Source: Sphingobacteriales bacterium (lineage in GTDB: Bacteria; Bacteroidota; Bacteroidia; Chitinophagales; Chitinophagaceae). Taken from it: 64,000 bases of DNA. Shown here piece by piece: positions 10,096 to 20,560 of the stretch. The DNA lies in assembly GCA_026391525.1 (NCBI GenBank), contig JAPLEF010000054.1:1-64000 (forward strand), in the 5' to 3' direction. The position numbers and the translations under genes are program-made. How positions within the stretch are numbered: position 1 is the first letter of the stretch; each line of letters opens with the position of its first letter. The notes beneath the pieces are model-generated. The model searched no databases. It had not been told where the DNA came from and worked only from the letters and a program-made list of their open reading frames with translations.

Positions 10096-11049
10096 ATGGA
10101 TCATTCAGCAGACATACCTGATGAGCAGCATGGTTCAACACCAGATGCTGATTATCATGTTCCGGTTATGCTTGAGGAATGCATTGCAGCACTCGAAATC
10201 AAACCAGACGGGATATATGTGGATTGCACATTCGGAGGAGGCGGGCATAGCAGGGGCATCCTGAAAAAACTTGGTCCGGATGGTAAATTGATTGTTTTCG
10301 ACCAGGATGCTGCAGCAAAGATCAATTTACCAGATGATGGCCGTATGGTTTTTGTACAACAGAATTTTCGTCACCTGAGGAAATTCCTAAGGGTGAACAA
10401 AGTTTTGGCGGTAGATGGGATTTTAGCAGATCTCGGCGTTTCCAGCCATCAGTTCGATGAACCGGAGCGTGGTTTTTCTACCCGTTTTGAAGCGAAGCTT
10501 GATATGCGCATGGATTCCAGGCAGCAACTAACGGCAGCGCATATACTAAATACTTATGACGCCGCAGCCTTGCACAAGCTTTTTGAAAGATATGGGGAAG
10601 TTACGAATGCAAAAACACTGGCTAACAGGATTGTAACCATTCGTAAAACCAATCCGATCGAAACGGTAAATCAGTTCAGGCAAGCGGTATATGATGAGGT
10701 GAAAGGCAATCCTCACAAGTATTTCGCTCAGGTTTTTCAGGCTTTGCGTATAGAAGTGAACGACGAAATAGGATCACTCAAAGAGATGCTAGCACAGGTA
10801 GCTGAAGTGCTGAAATCAGGTGGTAGGGTGGCTATCATCAGTTTTCATTCATTGGAAGACAGGATAGTGAAGCAGTTTTTCCGCCATGGTGGAGATGAAG
10901 AAGACAAGGATGATCTTTTTGGAAACAAACCGGAAACGGAATTGATCATCATCAATAAAAAACCAATTGTGGCTTCGGCAGAGGAAATGAAACAGAACAG
11001 CCGCTCAAGGAGTGCGAAACTCCGGATTGCAGCAAAGAAAACATTTTAG
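10096..11049 (+). CDS. rsmH: 16S rRNA (cytosine(1402)-N(4))-methyltransferase
   Basis: YHVPVMLEECIAAL, YVDCTFGGGGHSRGIL, GILADLGVSSHQFDEPERGFS. Confidence 0.97.
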   Translation: MDHSADIPDEQHGSTPDADYHVPVMLEECIAALEIKPDGIYVDCTFGGGGHSRGILKKLGPDGKLIVFDQDAAAKINLPDDGRMVFVQQNFRHLRKFLRVNKVLAVDGILADLGVSSHQFDEPERGFSTRFEAKLDMRMDSRQQLTAAHILNTYDAAALHKLFERYGEVTNAKTLANRIVTIRKTNPIETVNQFRQAVYDEVKGNPHKYFAQVFQALRIEVNDEIGSLKEMLAQVAEVLKSGGRVAIISFHSLEDRIVKQFFRHGGDEEDKDDLFGNKPETELIIINKKPIVASAEEMKQNSRSRSAKLRIAAKKTF

Positions 11050-11056
11050 CGATATC

Positions 11057-11404
11057 ATGAGTGAAACACAAGAAAAATCATTTCAGTTTCCATCTAATAA
11101 AAACGAATGGAAACGGTATTTCAATTACCGGTTCATCGTTAGAAATATACCTTTCTTCCTTTTTCTTTCTGTTCTCGCAGTGATATACATCTACAACGGT
11201 CATTATGCTGATAAGCTGATACGGCGGATCGGTACGAGTGAAAAGAACATAAAGGAATTGGAATACGAATACAAAACCATCAAAAGTGAAGTGATTTTCA
11301 GAAGTAAGGCAACAGAAATGGTGAAAGCAGTAGCGCCCATGGGTTTGATGGAAATGAAAGAATCACCGGTAAAGTTATACGATAGCATGCCACCAATCAA
11401 GTAA
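11057..11404 (+). CDS. ftsL: FtsL-like cell division protein
   Basis: Small single-TM protein with coiled-coil between rsmH and ftsI. ATG at 11057 (MSETQEK) preferred to 11012. Confidence 0.75.
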   Translation: MSETQEKSFQFPSNKNEWKRYFNYRFIVRNIPFFLFLSVLAVIYIYNGHYADKLIRRIGTSEKNIKELEYEYKTIKSEVIFRSKATEMVKAVAPMGLMEMKESPVKLYDSMPPIK

Positions 11405-11430
11405 AACAACAATAAACATACACAGCTATT

Positions 11431-13557
11431 TTGGACATCAGGAAAGACATATTATGGAGGGTTTATCTCTGCTTTTTATGCATGATCCTGCTCGGGATAT
11501 TTGTACTGGGAAGGGCTTTTTATATCCAACGTGTTGAGGGTGCCTTCTGGCGTGAAATGGGAGACAGTCTCCATCTTAAATACTTGCCAATTAACGCAGA
11601 AAGGGGCAGTATCTATAGTGAAGATGGGAATATGCTGAGCACTTCGGTTCCGGTGTTTGATGTTTTTGTAGATTTTGGTGCCGATGGGCTTCGTGAAAAA
11701 GGAGGTAAGCGTTTCCGTGAGCATACCGACTCCTTAAGTCTGGCATTAGCTGCACATTTCAGCGATAAGTCGGCCGCTGAATACAAGAAGGAACTGCAGC
11801 TTGCTTATAAGAACAAAGAGCGTTACTATCTGCTCAAAAGAAAAATTTCATTTGAAGATTACAAAGCATTCCGTGAATTCCCACTCGTTCGAATGGGAAG
11901 GAACAAAAGCGGGTTTATCTTCGACATCCGCGATAAACGTATTAACCCCTATGTATTACTAGCCAATAGAACTATTGGTTTGTCGAGAAAGGATTCTTCC
12001 AAAAACGTAGGATTGGAAAAAACTTACGACAGTCTGCTTAAAGGTGTTACAGGGCAACGGCTGATGAGATACTCAGCCGGTGCCTATATGCCTGTTGAAG
12101 GTGCTGAGTTAGATCCGGTAAATGGAAAAGATATCATCACCACATTGGATACTTACATCCAGGACATGGCTGAGCATGAACTGATGGATATGCTGGTAGG
12201 CAATAATTCGTTACATGGTACTGTGATTGTAATGGAAACTGCTACCGGTAAAATCAAAGCAATCGCCAACCTGGGAAAGCAACCGGATGGCACCTATAAT
12301 GAAGATTTTAATTATGGTATTGGGAAAGCTACAGAACCTGGTTCAGTTTTCAAATTGGTAACCCTGCTTAGCTTACTCGATGATAAATATGTAACGGATA
12401 GCAGTATTGTAGATTGTGAGGGCGGTGTGAAATACTTCTCAGGACTAAGGATAAAAGATTCACACCTTGGTGCAGGTAAACTCACGGTAAAAGAAGCCTT
12501 CCTGCGCAGCAGTAATGTGGCTTTTGCAAAGATGGCAACACAATATTATCAGGATCAGCCAGAGAAATGGGTTGAACATATCGACCGTTTCCGTCTCAAT
12601 AAAATTACAGGTATAGATATTGTGGCATCTTCCGGCAAGCCAACTATTAAAACACCAAAGAGCAAAAGTTGGGGCAAAACCACCATTCCTTATATGGCTC
12701 ACGGTTACGAAGAACTGATTACTCCTTTGCATATGCTCATGCTTTATAATGCAGTGGCCAATAATGGTAAGATGATGAGGCCTTATCTGGTAAATGCCGT
12801 TCGCGATTATGGAGTAGATATCAAAACTTTCTATCCGGAAACATTAGTAGAAAAAATTGCCAGCGATGATGCTATCCTTCAGGCGAAATCCTGTTTACGT
12901 GCAGTGGTTGATAGTGCTCATGGAACCGGGCACCGCATCTTATTCGATACGGCCTATTCTATCTCCGGAAAAACAGGTACCGCAGTAACGGCACTGGATA
13001 ACCGCGGTTACAACAAAGGCAATAAAATTTATCAGGCTTCTTTCATCGGGTTTTTCCCATCCGAAAAGCCAGTTTATACCATGGCAGTAGTGATTCAGAA
13101 TAGTAAGGAATCCCGGATGATTTATGGTGCAGATGTATCCGGACGAGTTTTTAAAAACATCAGCGACCATATCTATCGCCGTTACCTCAGTAAGGCTTCC
13201 CTGCAAAAAAATATTACCCCCGACACCACAGCGTATAACTATTATGGATGCAGGCAAGACCTGCATTCCATATTTAGTTATCTCAACATCGCCGCTACAG
13301 ATGCTGTTGCCTCGGGATACTTACGGGCCTTTCAATTTAAAAATAATGCTGCCGGTATGTACACGCCCGACCAGGCATTGACACAGGCAACCGTAACGCC
13401 CGATGTTAAGGGCATGGGTTTAAAAGATGCGGTGTATCTGTTGGAAAACAAAGGACTCAGAACCGTAGTTACCGGAAAAGGAAGAGTGGTGAACCAGAGT
13501 ATTGTTGCCGGTACCACTTTTCTAAAAGGCCAACAAATATTATTAATGCTGAATTAA
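11431..13557 (+). CDS. ftsI: Penicillin-binding protein (FtsI/PBP3-type transpeptidase) with C-terminal PASTA domain
   Basis: ERGSIYSEDGNMLSTSVP, EPGSVFKLVT (SxxK region), SSNVAF, SGKTGTA (KTG); C-terminal PASTA-like TPDVKGMGLKDAVYLLENKGL. TTG start. Confidence 0.95.
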   Translation: MDIRKDILWRVYLCFLCMILLGIFVLGRAFYIQRVEGAFWREMGDSLHLKYLPINAERGSIYSEDGNMLSTSVPVFDVFVDFGADGLREKGGKRFREHTDSLSLALAAHFSDKSAAEYKKELQLAYKNKERYYLLKRKISFEDYKAFREFPLVRMGRNKSGFIFDIRDKRINPYVLLANRTIGLSRKDSSKNVGLEKTYDSLLKGVTGQRLMRYSAGAYMPVEGAELDPVNGKDIITTLDTYIQDMAEHELMDMLVGNNSLHGTVIVMETATGKIKAIANLGKQPDGTYNEDFNYGIGKATEPGSVFKLVTLLSLLDDKYVTDSSIVDCEGGVKYFSGLRIKDSHLGAGKLTVKEAFLRSSNVAFAKMATQYYQDQPEKWVEHIDRFRLNKITGIDIVASSGKPTIKTPKSKSWGKTTIPYMAHGYEELITPLHMLMLYNAVANNGKMMRPYLVNAVRDYGVDIKTFYPETLVEKIASDDAILQAKSCLRAVVDSAHGTGHRILFDTAYSISGKTGTAVTALDNRGYNKGNKIYQASFIGFFPSEKPVYTMAVVIQNSKESRMIYGADVSGRVFKNISDHIYRRYLSKASLQKNITPDTTAYNYYGCRQDLHSIFSYLNIAATDAVASGYLRAFQFKNNAAGMYTPDQALTQATVTPDVKGMGLKDAVYLLENKGLRTVVTGKGRVVNQSIVAGTTFLKGQQILLMLN

Positions 13558-15027
13558 GTGATGCAAACACTGAATAACATATTGTACAAAGTGAATATCA
13601 GGGCTGTTTATGGCAGTACAGGTATCGATATTCACGATTTGCAATCAGATTCCAGACTGGTTCAAAAGGGAACCTGTTTTATAGCCATAAAGGGAACACA
13701 AACAGATGGACATGATTTTATTCAAAATGCCATCACTAACGGTGCTATAGCAGTGGTATGTTCAAAAATCCCTGAAAAGCTCGTTGATCACATCACTTAT
13801 GTTGAAGTGGAGAATAGTGCCCTGGCAGCAGGAATCATCAGCCACCATTTTTTTGGCAATCCTTCTGAATTTATGAAAGTGAGCGGGGTAACCGGAACTA
13901 ACGGTAAAACAACTATTGTTACCCTGCTTTGGAAATTATTTACATCGGGAGGCCATACCTGCGGACTTATAAGTACCATTCAAAATCAGATCGGCGATCA
14001 GGTATTGGAATCCACCCATACCACTCCGGATGCGATTAGCCTTCACCGCTTGTTAAGTAAGATGAAGGATGCCGGTTGTACGCACGTATTTATGGAATGT
14101 AGCAGCCATGCCATACACCAGCATCGGATAGCAGGTATTCAATTTGCTGCTGCGGTTTTCAGTAATATCACTCACGATCACCTCGATTACCATCATAGTT
14201 TTGAAGAATACATCCGTGTAAAAAAATCATGGTTCGATGGATTGCCACCCAATGCATATGCCATCAGTAATGCCGATGATAAACGTGGTATCATCATGTT
14301 GCAAAATTGTAACGCAAGAAAATATTTCTATAGCCTTAAAACGATAGCCGATTTCAAAGGAAAGATCTTAGAAAATAGCTTAACCGGTCTTCATCTGGTT
14401 GTGAATGAAACAGAAGTGCATTTTAAGCTGATAGGCGAATTCAATGCTTATAATTTACTGGCTGTGTTTGCAGTGGCCATCTGCCTGGGTGAAGATAAAC
14501 ATGAAGTGTTGTTGGCCCTGAGTAACCTAACAGGTGCCGAAGGCAGATTTGATTATCAGATAAGCAGGCAAACCGGTGTGGTAGGTATTGTAGATTATGC
14601 ACATACTCCGGATGCTTTGCTGAATGTGCTGGCAACGATACGAAAACTCAGGCAGGGAGAGGAGAAAATCATCACTGTTGTGGGATGTGGTGGTAACAGA
14701 GATACCGCTAAACGTCCGATCATGGCTGAAGTAGCCTGCCAATATAGCGATAAGGTGATCCTTACTTCCGACAATCCACGTAATGAAGAGCCTCAGGAAA
14801 TCATTCGTGAAATGGAGGCGGGTGTCAACGTAGTATCGAGGAAGAAATGCATCAGTATTGCCGACCGTCGGGAAGCAATCAAAACAGCCATCAGCCTCAG
14901 CAATAAGGAAGATATCATTTTAGTGGCCGGAAAGGGCCATGAAAAATACCAGGAAATAAAAGGAGTGAAATTCGCTTTTGATGATAAAAAGGTGATGCAG
15001 GAAATGTTTGAGTTGCTTGAAAAGTAA
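13558..15027 (+). CDS. murE: UDP-N-acetylmuramoyl-L-alanyl-D-glutamate--diaminopimelate-type ligase
   Basis: VTGTNGKTTIVTLLWKLF, DSRLVQKGTCFIAIKG, TSDNPRNEEP motif (DNPR, meso-DAP type). Confidence 0.96.
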   Translation: MMQTLNNILYKVNIRAVYGSTGIDIHDLQSDSRLVQKGTCFIAIKGTQTDGHDFIQNAITNGAIAVVCSKIPEKLVDHITYVEVENSALAAGIISHHFFGNPSEFMKVSGVTGTNGKTTIVTLLWKLFTSGGHTCGLISTIQNQIGDQVLESTHTTPDAISLHRLLSKMKDAGCTHVFMECSSHAIHQHRIAGIQFAAAVFSNITHDHLDYHHSFEEYIRVKKSWFDGLPPNAYAISNADDKRGIIMLQNCNARKYFYSLKTIADFKGKILENSLTGLHLVVNETEVHFKLIGEFNAYNLLAVFAVAICLGEDKHEVLLALSNLTGAEGRFDYQISRQTGVVGIVDYAHTPDALLNVLATIRKLRQGEEKIITVVGCGGNRDTAKRPIMAEVACQYSDKVILTSDNPRNEEPQEIIREMEAGVNVVSRKKCISIADRREAIKTAISLSNKEDIILVAGKGHEKYQEIKGVKFAFDDKKVMQEMFELLEK

Positions 15028-15095
15028 AGAGCAGCATTTTTGTAAGAGGAAAATTGAAATAAGAAATAAAGGGTTGAAAAACCCACCCATTAATA

Positions 15096-16394
15096 ATGTT
15101 GTATCACCTTTTTGATTGGCTTTCGAAAGAGCATTTCCGGTTTCCGGGAAGCGGTTTGTTCCAGTTCATCACCTTCAGGGTTTTGCTGGCGCTGATTCTT
15201 TCGCTTGTTATCACAACGGTATATGGCAAAAAAATCATCGGCATTCTGCAGAAAAAGCAGTTAGGCGAAACAGTTAGAGATCTCGGGCTTGCCGGTGAGC
15301 AACAAAAAAAAGGTACCCCTACCATGGGAGGGATCATCCTGATTTTAGCCATCCTGATACCCACTTTATTGCTCGCGAACCTTGATAAGGTTTATATACG
15401 GCTGATGTTGCTTTGCACGGTATGGCTGGGTGCGATAGGATTCATAGATGATTACCTGAAAATAAGGTCGAAGCGTCTGGCAAAGGAAAAAGGGATCGAC
15501 TACAAAAAAACAGACAGCGACGGATTAGCGGGAAGGTTCAAGATATTCGGTCAGGTGATGTTGGGAATAATAGTAGGAGCTACCCTTTATTTTAATCAGA
15601 ATGTAGTGGTAAAGCGGGAAGTGTTGCGTAGCGACCAGCCTGCGGTTTACAACAATGCCGGCAAACTAATCAAATACGATACCGTAAAAATTGATGGCAA
15701 AGAAAGGGTGTTTACCGATGCGAAATCTGTTATCACCACCATACCATTTGTGAAAGGGCATGAATTCAATTATGCCCGTTTGCTGCCTGCCAGCTGGAAA
15801 GATTACACCTATATCCTGTATATCCTGATTGTGATATTCATTGTTACGGCAGTTTCGAATGGGGCGAATATAACAGATGGGCTGGATGGTTTGGCAACCG
15901 GAGTGAGTGCTATCATAGGCGTGTGTTTGGGCATCTTCGCCTATGTGAGTGGAAATATCAGGTTTGCAGAGTACCTCAATATCATGTATATCCCCAATCT
16001 GGGCGAACTGTCCATTTTCATTGCAGCATTTGTAGGGGCCTGTATAGGATTTTTGTGGTACAATTCTTATCCGGCTCAGGTTTTTATGGGGGATACCGGA
16101 AGTCTGGCGCTTGGTGGAATCATCGCAGCATTGGCCATTATTGTTAGGAAAGAATTGTTGATCCCGATTTTCTGTATGGTATTCCTGGTTGAAAATTTAA
16201 GTGTGGTGATACAAGTGAGTTATTTCAAATATACCAAGAGAAAGTATGGAGAAGGGCGGAGGGTTTTTCTGATGAGCCCGCTTCATCACCATTACCAGAA
16301 ACTGGGTTATCATGAAAGTAAGATTGCAGTGCGTTTTTGGATCATCACGATTCTTTGTGTGGCTATGGCGATAGTGACTTTGAAATTAAGATAA
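15096..16394 (+). CDS. mraY: Phospho-N-acetylmuramoyl-pentapeptide-transferase
   Basis: [60 protein letters not shown]. Confidence 0.97.
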   Translation: MLYHLFDWLSKEHFRFPGSGLFQFITFRVLLALILSLVITTVYGKKIIGILQKKQLGETVRDLGLAGEQQKKGTPTMGGIILILAILIPTLLLANLDKVYIRLMLLCTVWLGAIGFIDDYLKIRSKRLAKEKGIDYKKTDSDGLAGRFKIFGQVMLGIIVGATLYFNQNVVVKREVLRSDQPAVYNNAGKLIKYDTVKIDGKERVFTDAKSVITTIPFVKGHEFNYARLLPASWKDYTYILYILIVIFIVTAVSNGANITDGLDGLATGVSAIIGVCLGIFAYVSGNIRFAEYLNIMYIPNLGELSIFIAAFVGACIGFLWYNSYPAQVFMGDTGSLALGGIIAALAIIVRKELLIPIFCMVFLVENLSVVIQVSYFKYTKRKYGEGRRVFLMSPLHHHYQKLGYHESKIAVRFWIITILCVAMAIVTLKLR

Positions 16395-16480
16395 GAAACA
16401 TCGCTACACAAAACTGTAGCGTAAAAATATTAAATCACAATACCCTTTGAAACTACCTAACCTGTTAAATTCTATGCTTT

Positions 16481-16704
16481 TGAAGAACCATTTTATCCTG
16501 ATTGAACATTGACCGGAAGGAAAAAGTTGTCCTGTAAACGTCAATACCATTGAAGAACCATTTTTTTTAAACTGTCGGTAACTGACATCGGGAAAGTATG
16601 TCCTGTAAATGTCAATACCATTGAAAAGCCATTTTATCCTGATCAAACATTGACCGGAAGGAACAGGTTGTACTGTAAACGTCAATACCATTGAAGAACT
16701 ATTT
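16481..16704. repeat. 70/71-bp tandem repeat (minisatellite), about 3.2 copies, in the mraY-murD intergenic gap
   Basis: Units 16481-16550, 16551-16621, 16622-16691 plus partial copy. Shared core TGAARARCCATTTTATCCTGAT..AACATTGACCGGAAGGA...GTTGTCCTGTAAACGTCAATACCAT. Confidence 0.85.
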
Positions 16705-16727
16705 TAAATTTTAAGCAGACTATAAAG

Positions 16728-18068
16728 ATGAAAAAGCGTTTGGTAATTCTGGGAGCTGGGGAGAGTGGTGTAGGAGCCGCTATCCTTGCCAAGCAGCAGG
16801 GTTACGATCCGTTTGTAACCGATGCCGGACCAATTGCTATGGAGTACAAAAATGACCTGGTTTCTTTTGCTATCGAATTTGAAGAGCTGCAACATTCCGA
16901 AGAAATGATATTGTCTGCAGATGAAATCATTAAAAGTCCAGGGATACCGGAGAAAGCTCCAGTAATGAAAAGGATCCGTGAAGCCGGCATACCTGTTATC
17001 AGTGAGATGGAGTTTGCTTACCGTTTTATAGGTAACAGTAAGCTTATTGCCATCACAGGCAGCAATGGTAAAACCACCACCACCTCATTGATCTATCATA
17101 TCTACAGGCATGCAGCAGTCGATTGCGCTCTTGTAGGGAATATTGGTTATTCATTCGCCAGGCAAGTTGCACTTGAACCCAAACCGGTTTATGTAGCAGA
17201 AGTGAGTTCGTTCCAGCTGGATGACATCAATACATTCCGGCCTCATATTGCCGTGCTCACCAATATTACTGAAGATCATCTCGACAGATATGAATATAAG
17301 TTAGAAAATTATATCGCCAGTAAGTTCAGGATTACCGAAAATCAGCAACCTGAAGATGTATTCATCTTTAACCTGGATGATGAAATCACCAACCAATATC
17401 TCTCAACCTATCCGATAAAATCAACAAAAGCTCCCATTACCATGCGTAAAGAACTGCCACAAGGTGCCTATTTGATGAATGCTAAAATGCATCTCAAATG
17501 GAAGAATGAAGAAATGCAAATGAGCGTTGAGGATTTTGCAATCAAAGGAAAACATAATCAATACAACAGTATGGCGGCAAGTATGGCAGCAACGGCAATG
17601 GATATCCGAAAGGAAAAGATCCGGGAAGCTTTGCAGACATTCGAAAGCCTCGAACATCGTATGGAACCGGTTGCCACCATCAAAGGTGTGGTGTTCATCA
17701 ATGACAGCAAGGCTACGAATATCAACAGCACCTGGTTTGCATTGGAAAGCATGAACAGTCCGGTGATCCTTATCCTTGGTGGTGTGGATAAGGGCAATGA
17801 TTATTCTTTGTTGAAAGACTTGGTGAAAGATAAAGTGAAAGCGATCGTATGTATGGGTACCGAAAACCGGAAGATACATGAAGCTTTCGGGGATATTGTT
17901 TCCCTTATTGTGAATACCGAAAATGCGAAAGACGCCGTGCAGGCTGCCTATCACTTTGCCAGTAAAGGCGATGTGGTGCTGCTAAGCCCGGCCTGTGCCA
18001 GTTTCGATCTTTTCAAGAACTACGAAGACAGGGGCAACCAGTTTAAACAAGCAGTTAAGAATTTGTAA
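16728..18068 (+). CDS. murD: UDP-N-acetylmuramoyl-L-alanine--D-glutamate ligase
   Basis: VILGAGESGVGAAILAKQQG, AITGSNGKTTTTSLIYHI, VILILGGVDKGNDYS, LLSPACASFDLFKNYEDRGNQF. Confidence 0.97.
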   Translation: MKKRLVILGAGESGVGAAILAKQQGYDPFVTDAGPIAMEYKNDLVSFAIEFEELQHSEEMILSADEIIKSPGIPEKAPVMKRIREAGIPVISEMEFAYRFIGNSKLIAITGSNGKTTTTSLIYHIYRHAAVDCALVGNIGYSFARQVALEPKPVYVAEVSSFQLDDINTFRPHIAVLTNITEDHLDRYEYKLENYIASKFRITENQQPEDVFIFNLDDEITNQYLSTYPIKSTKAPITMRKELPQGAYLMNAKMHLKWKNEEMQMSVEDFAIKGKHNQYNSMAASMAATAMDIRKEKIREALQTFESLEHRMEPVATIKGVVFINDSKATNINSTWFALESMNSPVILILGGVDKGNDYSLLKDLVKDKVKAIVCMGTENRKIHEAFGDIVSLIVNTENAKDAVQAAYHFASKGDVVLLSPACASFDLFKNYEDRGNQFKQAVKNL

Positions 18069-18086
18069 AAAGCACCAATCCATTCC

Positions 18087-19427
18087 ATGGCTTCGATAAA
18101 AAATTATTTCAAACAATGGTTTAGTCCTGCAGCTGAGGGCGAACTTGCCATGGATAACACATTCAGGGGTATCGGCGGTATGGGCGATAACCTGGTGAGG
18201 AAAACAAAAGGCGATAAGATGATCTGGGCCATCGTGGTCATCCTTACACTTGCCAGTTTGTTATTGGTATACAGCAGCATCGGCTCACTTGCTTACCGGC
18301 TCAGCAAAACTACGGAGAGCTACTTGTTCAAACAGTTTGCTTTCATCATGCTGGGGTTGCTCATTATCTATTTTGCGCATCGCATCAACTATACCATTTA
18401 CTCACGTGTAGCCCTGATTCTTTTTTTAATATCCATACCCCTTTTGGTTTATACCCTCATGTTTGGTGTACAATTGAATGCCGGAAGCCGATGGATCAAG
18501 TTGCCTGTGATCAATATGACTTTCCAAACTTCCGATTTAGCTAAACTTGCTTTATTCATGTATCTCAGCCGATTACTTAGTAAGAAGCAACACGTGATTA
18601 AAGATTTCAAAAAAGGATTTTTACCTGTTATCACTCCAGTTGCCATCATTTGTTTATTGATTGCACCTGCCAATCTTTCTACAGCTATTTTGATTGGAGG
18701 AACAAGTATCCTCCTCATGTTCATTGGAAGGGTGAGCACAAAGCATATTCTGATGACGCTTGCAGTAGCCCTCATTCCTTTGTTATTACTGATCGGCATT
18801 GCAGCGTCCACTTATAACAAAGAAACACATGAACAGGAGAAATTGCCGGCATTTCTATCTTCCGGAAGGATTCCCACCTGGATCAGCAGGATCCAGACAT
18901 TCATGTACAGCAATAAGAATGACGACAATGAAAAATTATACCAGATCAATCAAGCGAAAATTGCCATAGCAAACGGAAGTTGGATAGGACGTGGTCCGGG
19001 AAATAGTTTGCAGCGGAATTTTTTGCCACACAGTTATAGTGATTTTATTTATGCAATCATCATTGAAGAGTATGGTTTGATCGGAGCAGCATTTATCATG
19101 TTTATTTATTTGCTATTCCTGTACCGGTGTATCCGTCTATACCGGAAATGCCCTTTTGCATTTGGTGCATTTTTGGCACTTGCATTGAGTTTCACTTTGG
19201 TGATACAGGCGCTGGCCAATATGGCTGTGAATGTAAACCTGTTTCCCAATACCGGGGTAACGCTCCCGCTTATAAGTATGGGTGGCAGCAGTTTTTTATT
19301 CACTTGTTTATCGATAGGTATCATATTAAGTGTGGCAAGGAATGTAGAACAACTGGAAGGATCGCAATTGAATAAAGTGGCAGAAACAGAAGCTGATGAA
19401 CAAGTAACAAATGCAGCAACCACCTAA
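18087..19427 (+). CDS. ftsW: Cell division protein FtsW (SEDS family)
   Basis: SEDS TM topology; LNAGSRWIKLP, GRGPGNSLQRNFLPHSYSDFIYAIIIEEYGLIG, PLISMGGSSFLFTCLSIGIIL. Confidence 0.96.
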   Translation: MASIKNYFKQWFSPAAEGELAMDNTFRGIGGMGDNLVRKTKGDKMIWAIVVILTLASLLLVYSSIGSLAYRLSKTTESYLFKQFAFIMLGLLIIYFAHRINYTIYSRVALILFLISIPLLVYTLMFGVQLNAGSRWIKLPVINMTFQTSDLAKLALFMYLSRLLSKKQHVIKDFKKGFLPVITPVAIICLLIAPANLSTAILIGGTSILLMFIGRVSTKHILMTLAVALIPLLLLIGIAASTYNKETHEQEKLPAFLSSGRIPTWISRIQTFMYSNKNDDNEKLYQINQAKIAIANGSWIGRGPGNSLQRNFLPHSYSDFIYAIIIEEYGLIGAAFIMFIYLLFLYRCIRLYRKCPFAFGAFLALALSFTLVIQALANMAVNVNLFPNTGVTLPLISMGGSSFLFTCLSIGIILSVARNVEQLEGSQLNKVAETEADEQVTNAATT

Positions 19428-19432
19428 CGATT

Positions 19433-20560
19433 ATGCAGGAAATGAATCAAATGCTAACTGGTAAAGTAAAAGGGAGGCGGTTTATTATCGCAGGTGGTGG
19501 AACAGGCGGGCATATATTTCCGGCTATTGCCATTGCAAACGCACTAAAAAAAAATGCACCACAATCTGTTTTTCTTTTTGTTGGTGCAACTGGGAAAATG
19601 GAAATGGAAAAAGTGCCTCAGGCCGGGTACGAAATAAAAGGGCTTACCATTGCCGGGTTCAACAGAAGTTCTTTGATTAAAAATATCAGTTTGCCTTTTA
19701 AATTACTGAAGAGTTTTTTTCAGGTAAGCAGCATTTTAAAATCTTTCAGGCCCGATGCAGTGATTGGCGTTGGGGGCTATTCCAGCTTTCCGGTATTGCG
19801 ATATGCCCAAAGCAAAGGGATTCCCACTTTTATCCATGAAGCCAATTCATTCGCCGGTAAAAGCAATATGCTGTTAGGAAAAAATGCTACCAGAATTTTT
19901 ACAGCCATAGACGGTATGGAAAAATTTTTTCCGCCGGAGAAGATCAGCATCAGCGGAAACCCGGTAAGGAATGCTATTGCACACAGCCAGGTTCAAAAGG
20001 AAGATGCACTAAGATATTTTGGTTTGCAGAAAGGGAAAAAAACAGTGCTCACTGTTGGTGGAAGTTTAGGTGCAAAAAGCATTAATGAAGCAATTGGCAA
20101 ACAGCTTGACCTGTTGCTGCAAAAAGGGATTCAGCTGATCTGGCAAACGGGCACATCGTATAAATCAGAAGCAGAGCGATTGTGTAAAGGGCATGATGGA
20201 ATATATGTGAATGATTTCATAACAGAAATGCCTAACGCTTATGCAGCGGCAGATTTTGTAATCAGCAGGAGTGGAGCAATGGCAGTTTCAGAATTATGTA
20301 TCGTAGGAAAGCCGGTAATTTTTGTGCCTTATCCTTACGCTGCTGAAGATCATCAAACCGTGAATGCACAAAAATTAGTTAATAATCACGCTGCCATGTT
20401 AATTGAAGACAAAGAGGCGTTAAATAAGTTGGTGCCCGCATTACTGGCATTGACACAAAATAGTAGTTTGCAGGAAAGCCTTTCTTATCATATCAGCCAA
20501 ATGGCTATTTATGATGCCGACCAGCGGATTGCAGAAGAAATATTAGCCTATCTGAATTAA
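19433..20560 (+). CDS. murG: UDP-N-acetylglucosamine--N-acetylmuramyl-(pentapeptide) pyrophosphoryl-undecaprenol N-acetylglucosamine transferase
   Basis: IIAGGGTGGHIFPAIAIANAL, VIGVGGYSSFPVLRYAQSKGIPTFIHEANSFAGKSN, ISRSGAMAVSELC. Confidence 0.97.
   Translation: MQEMNQMLTGKVKGRRFIIAGGGTGGHIFPAIAIANALKKNAPQSVFLFVGATGKMEMEKVPQAGYEIKGLTIAGFNRSSLIKNISLPFKLLKSFFQVSSILKSFRPDAVIGVGGYSSFPVLRYAQSKGIPTFIHEANSFAGKSNMLLGKNATRIFTAIDGMEKFFPPEKISISGNPVRNAIAHSQVQKEDALRYFGLQKGKKTVLTVGGSLGAKSINEAIGKQLDLLLQKGIQLIWQTGTSYKSEAERLCKGHDGIYVNDFITEMPNAYAAADFVISRSGAMAVSELCIVGKPVIFVPYPYAAEDHQTVNAQKLVNNHAAMLIEDKEALNKLVPALLALTQNSSLQESLSYHISQMAIYDADQRIAEEILAYLN

Noticed and set aside
16404-16691. 95-aa minus-strand ORF with repeated peptide (MVLTFTGQLFPSGQCSIRIKW)
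   Set aside because: It is a by-product of the 70/71-bp DNA repeat; the unit is not a multiple of 3 and the peptide recurs only every second unit. No protein family resemblance.
16481-16704. Possible CRISPR array
   Set aside because: Repeats are directly abutting 70-71-bp units with no unique spacers and no cas genes in the window.
17421-17954. 177-aa ORF antisense to murD
   Set aside because: Lies wholly within a confident conserved gene; His/Phe/Ile-rich composition typical of antisense shadow ORFs.
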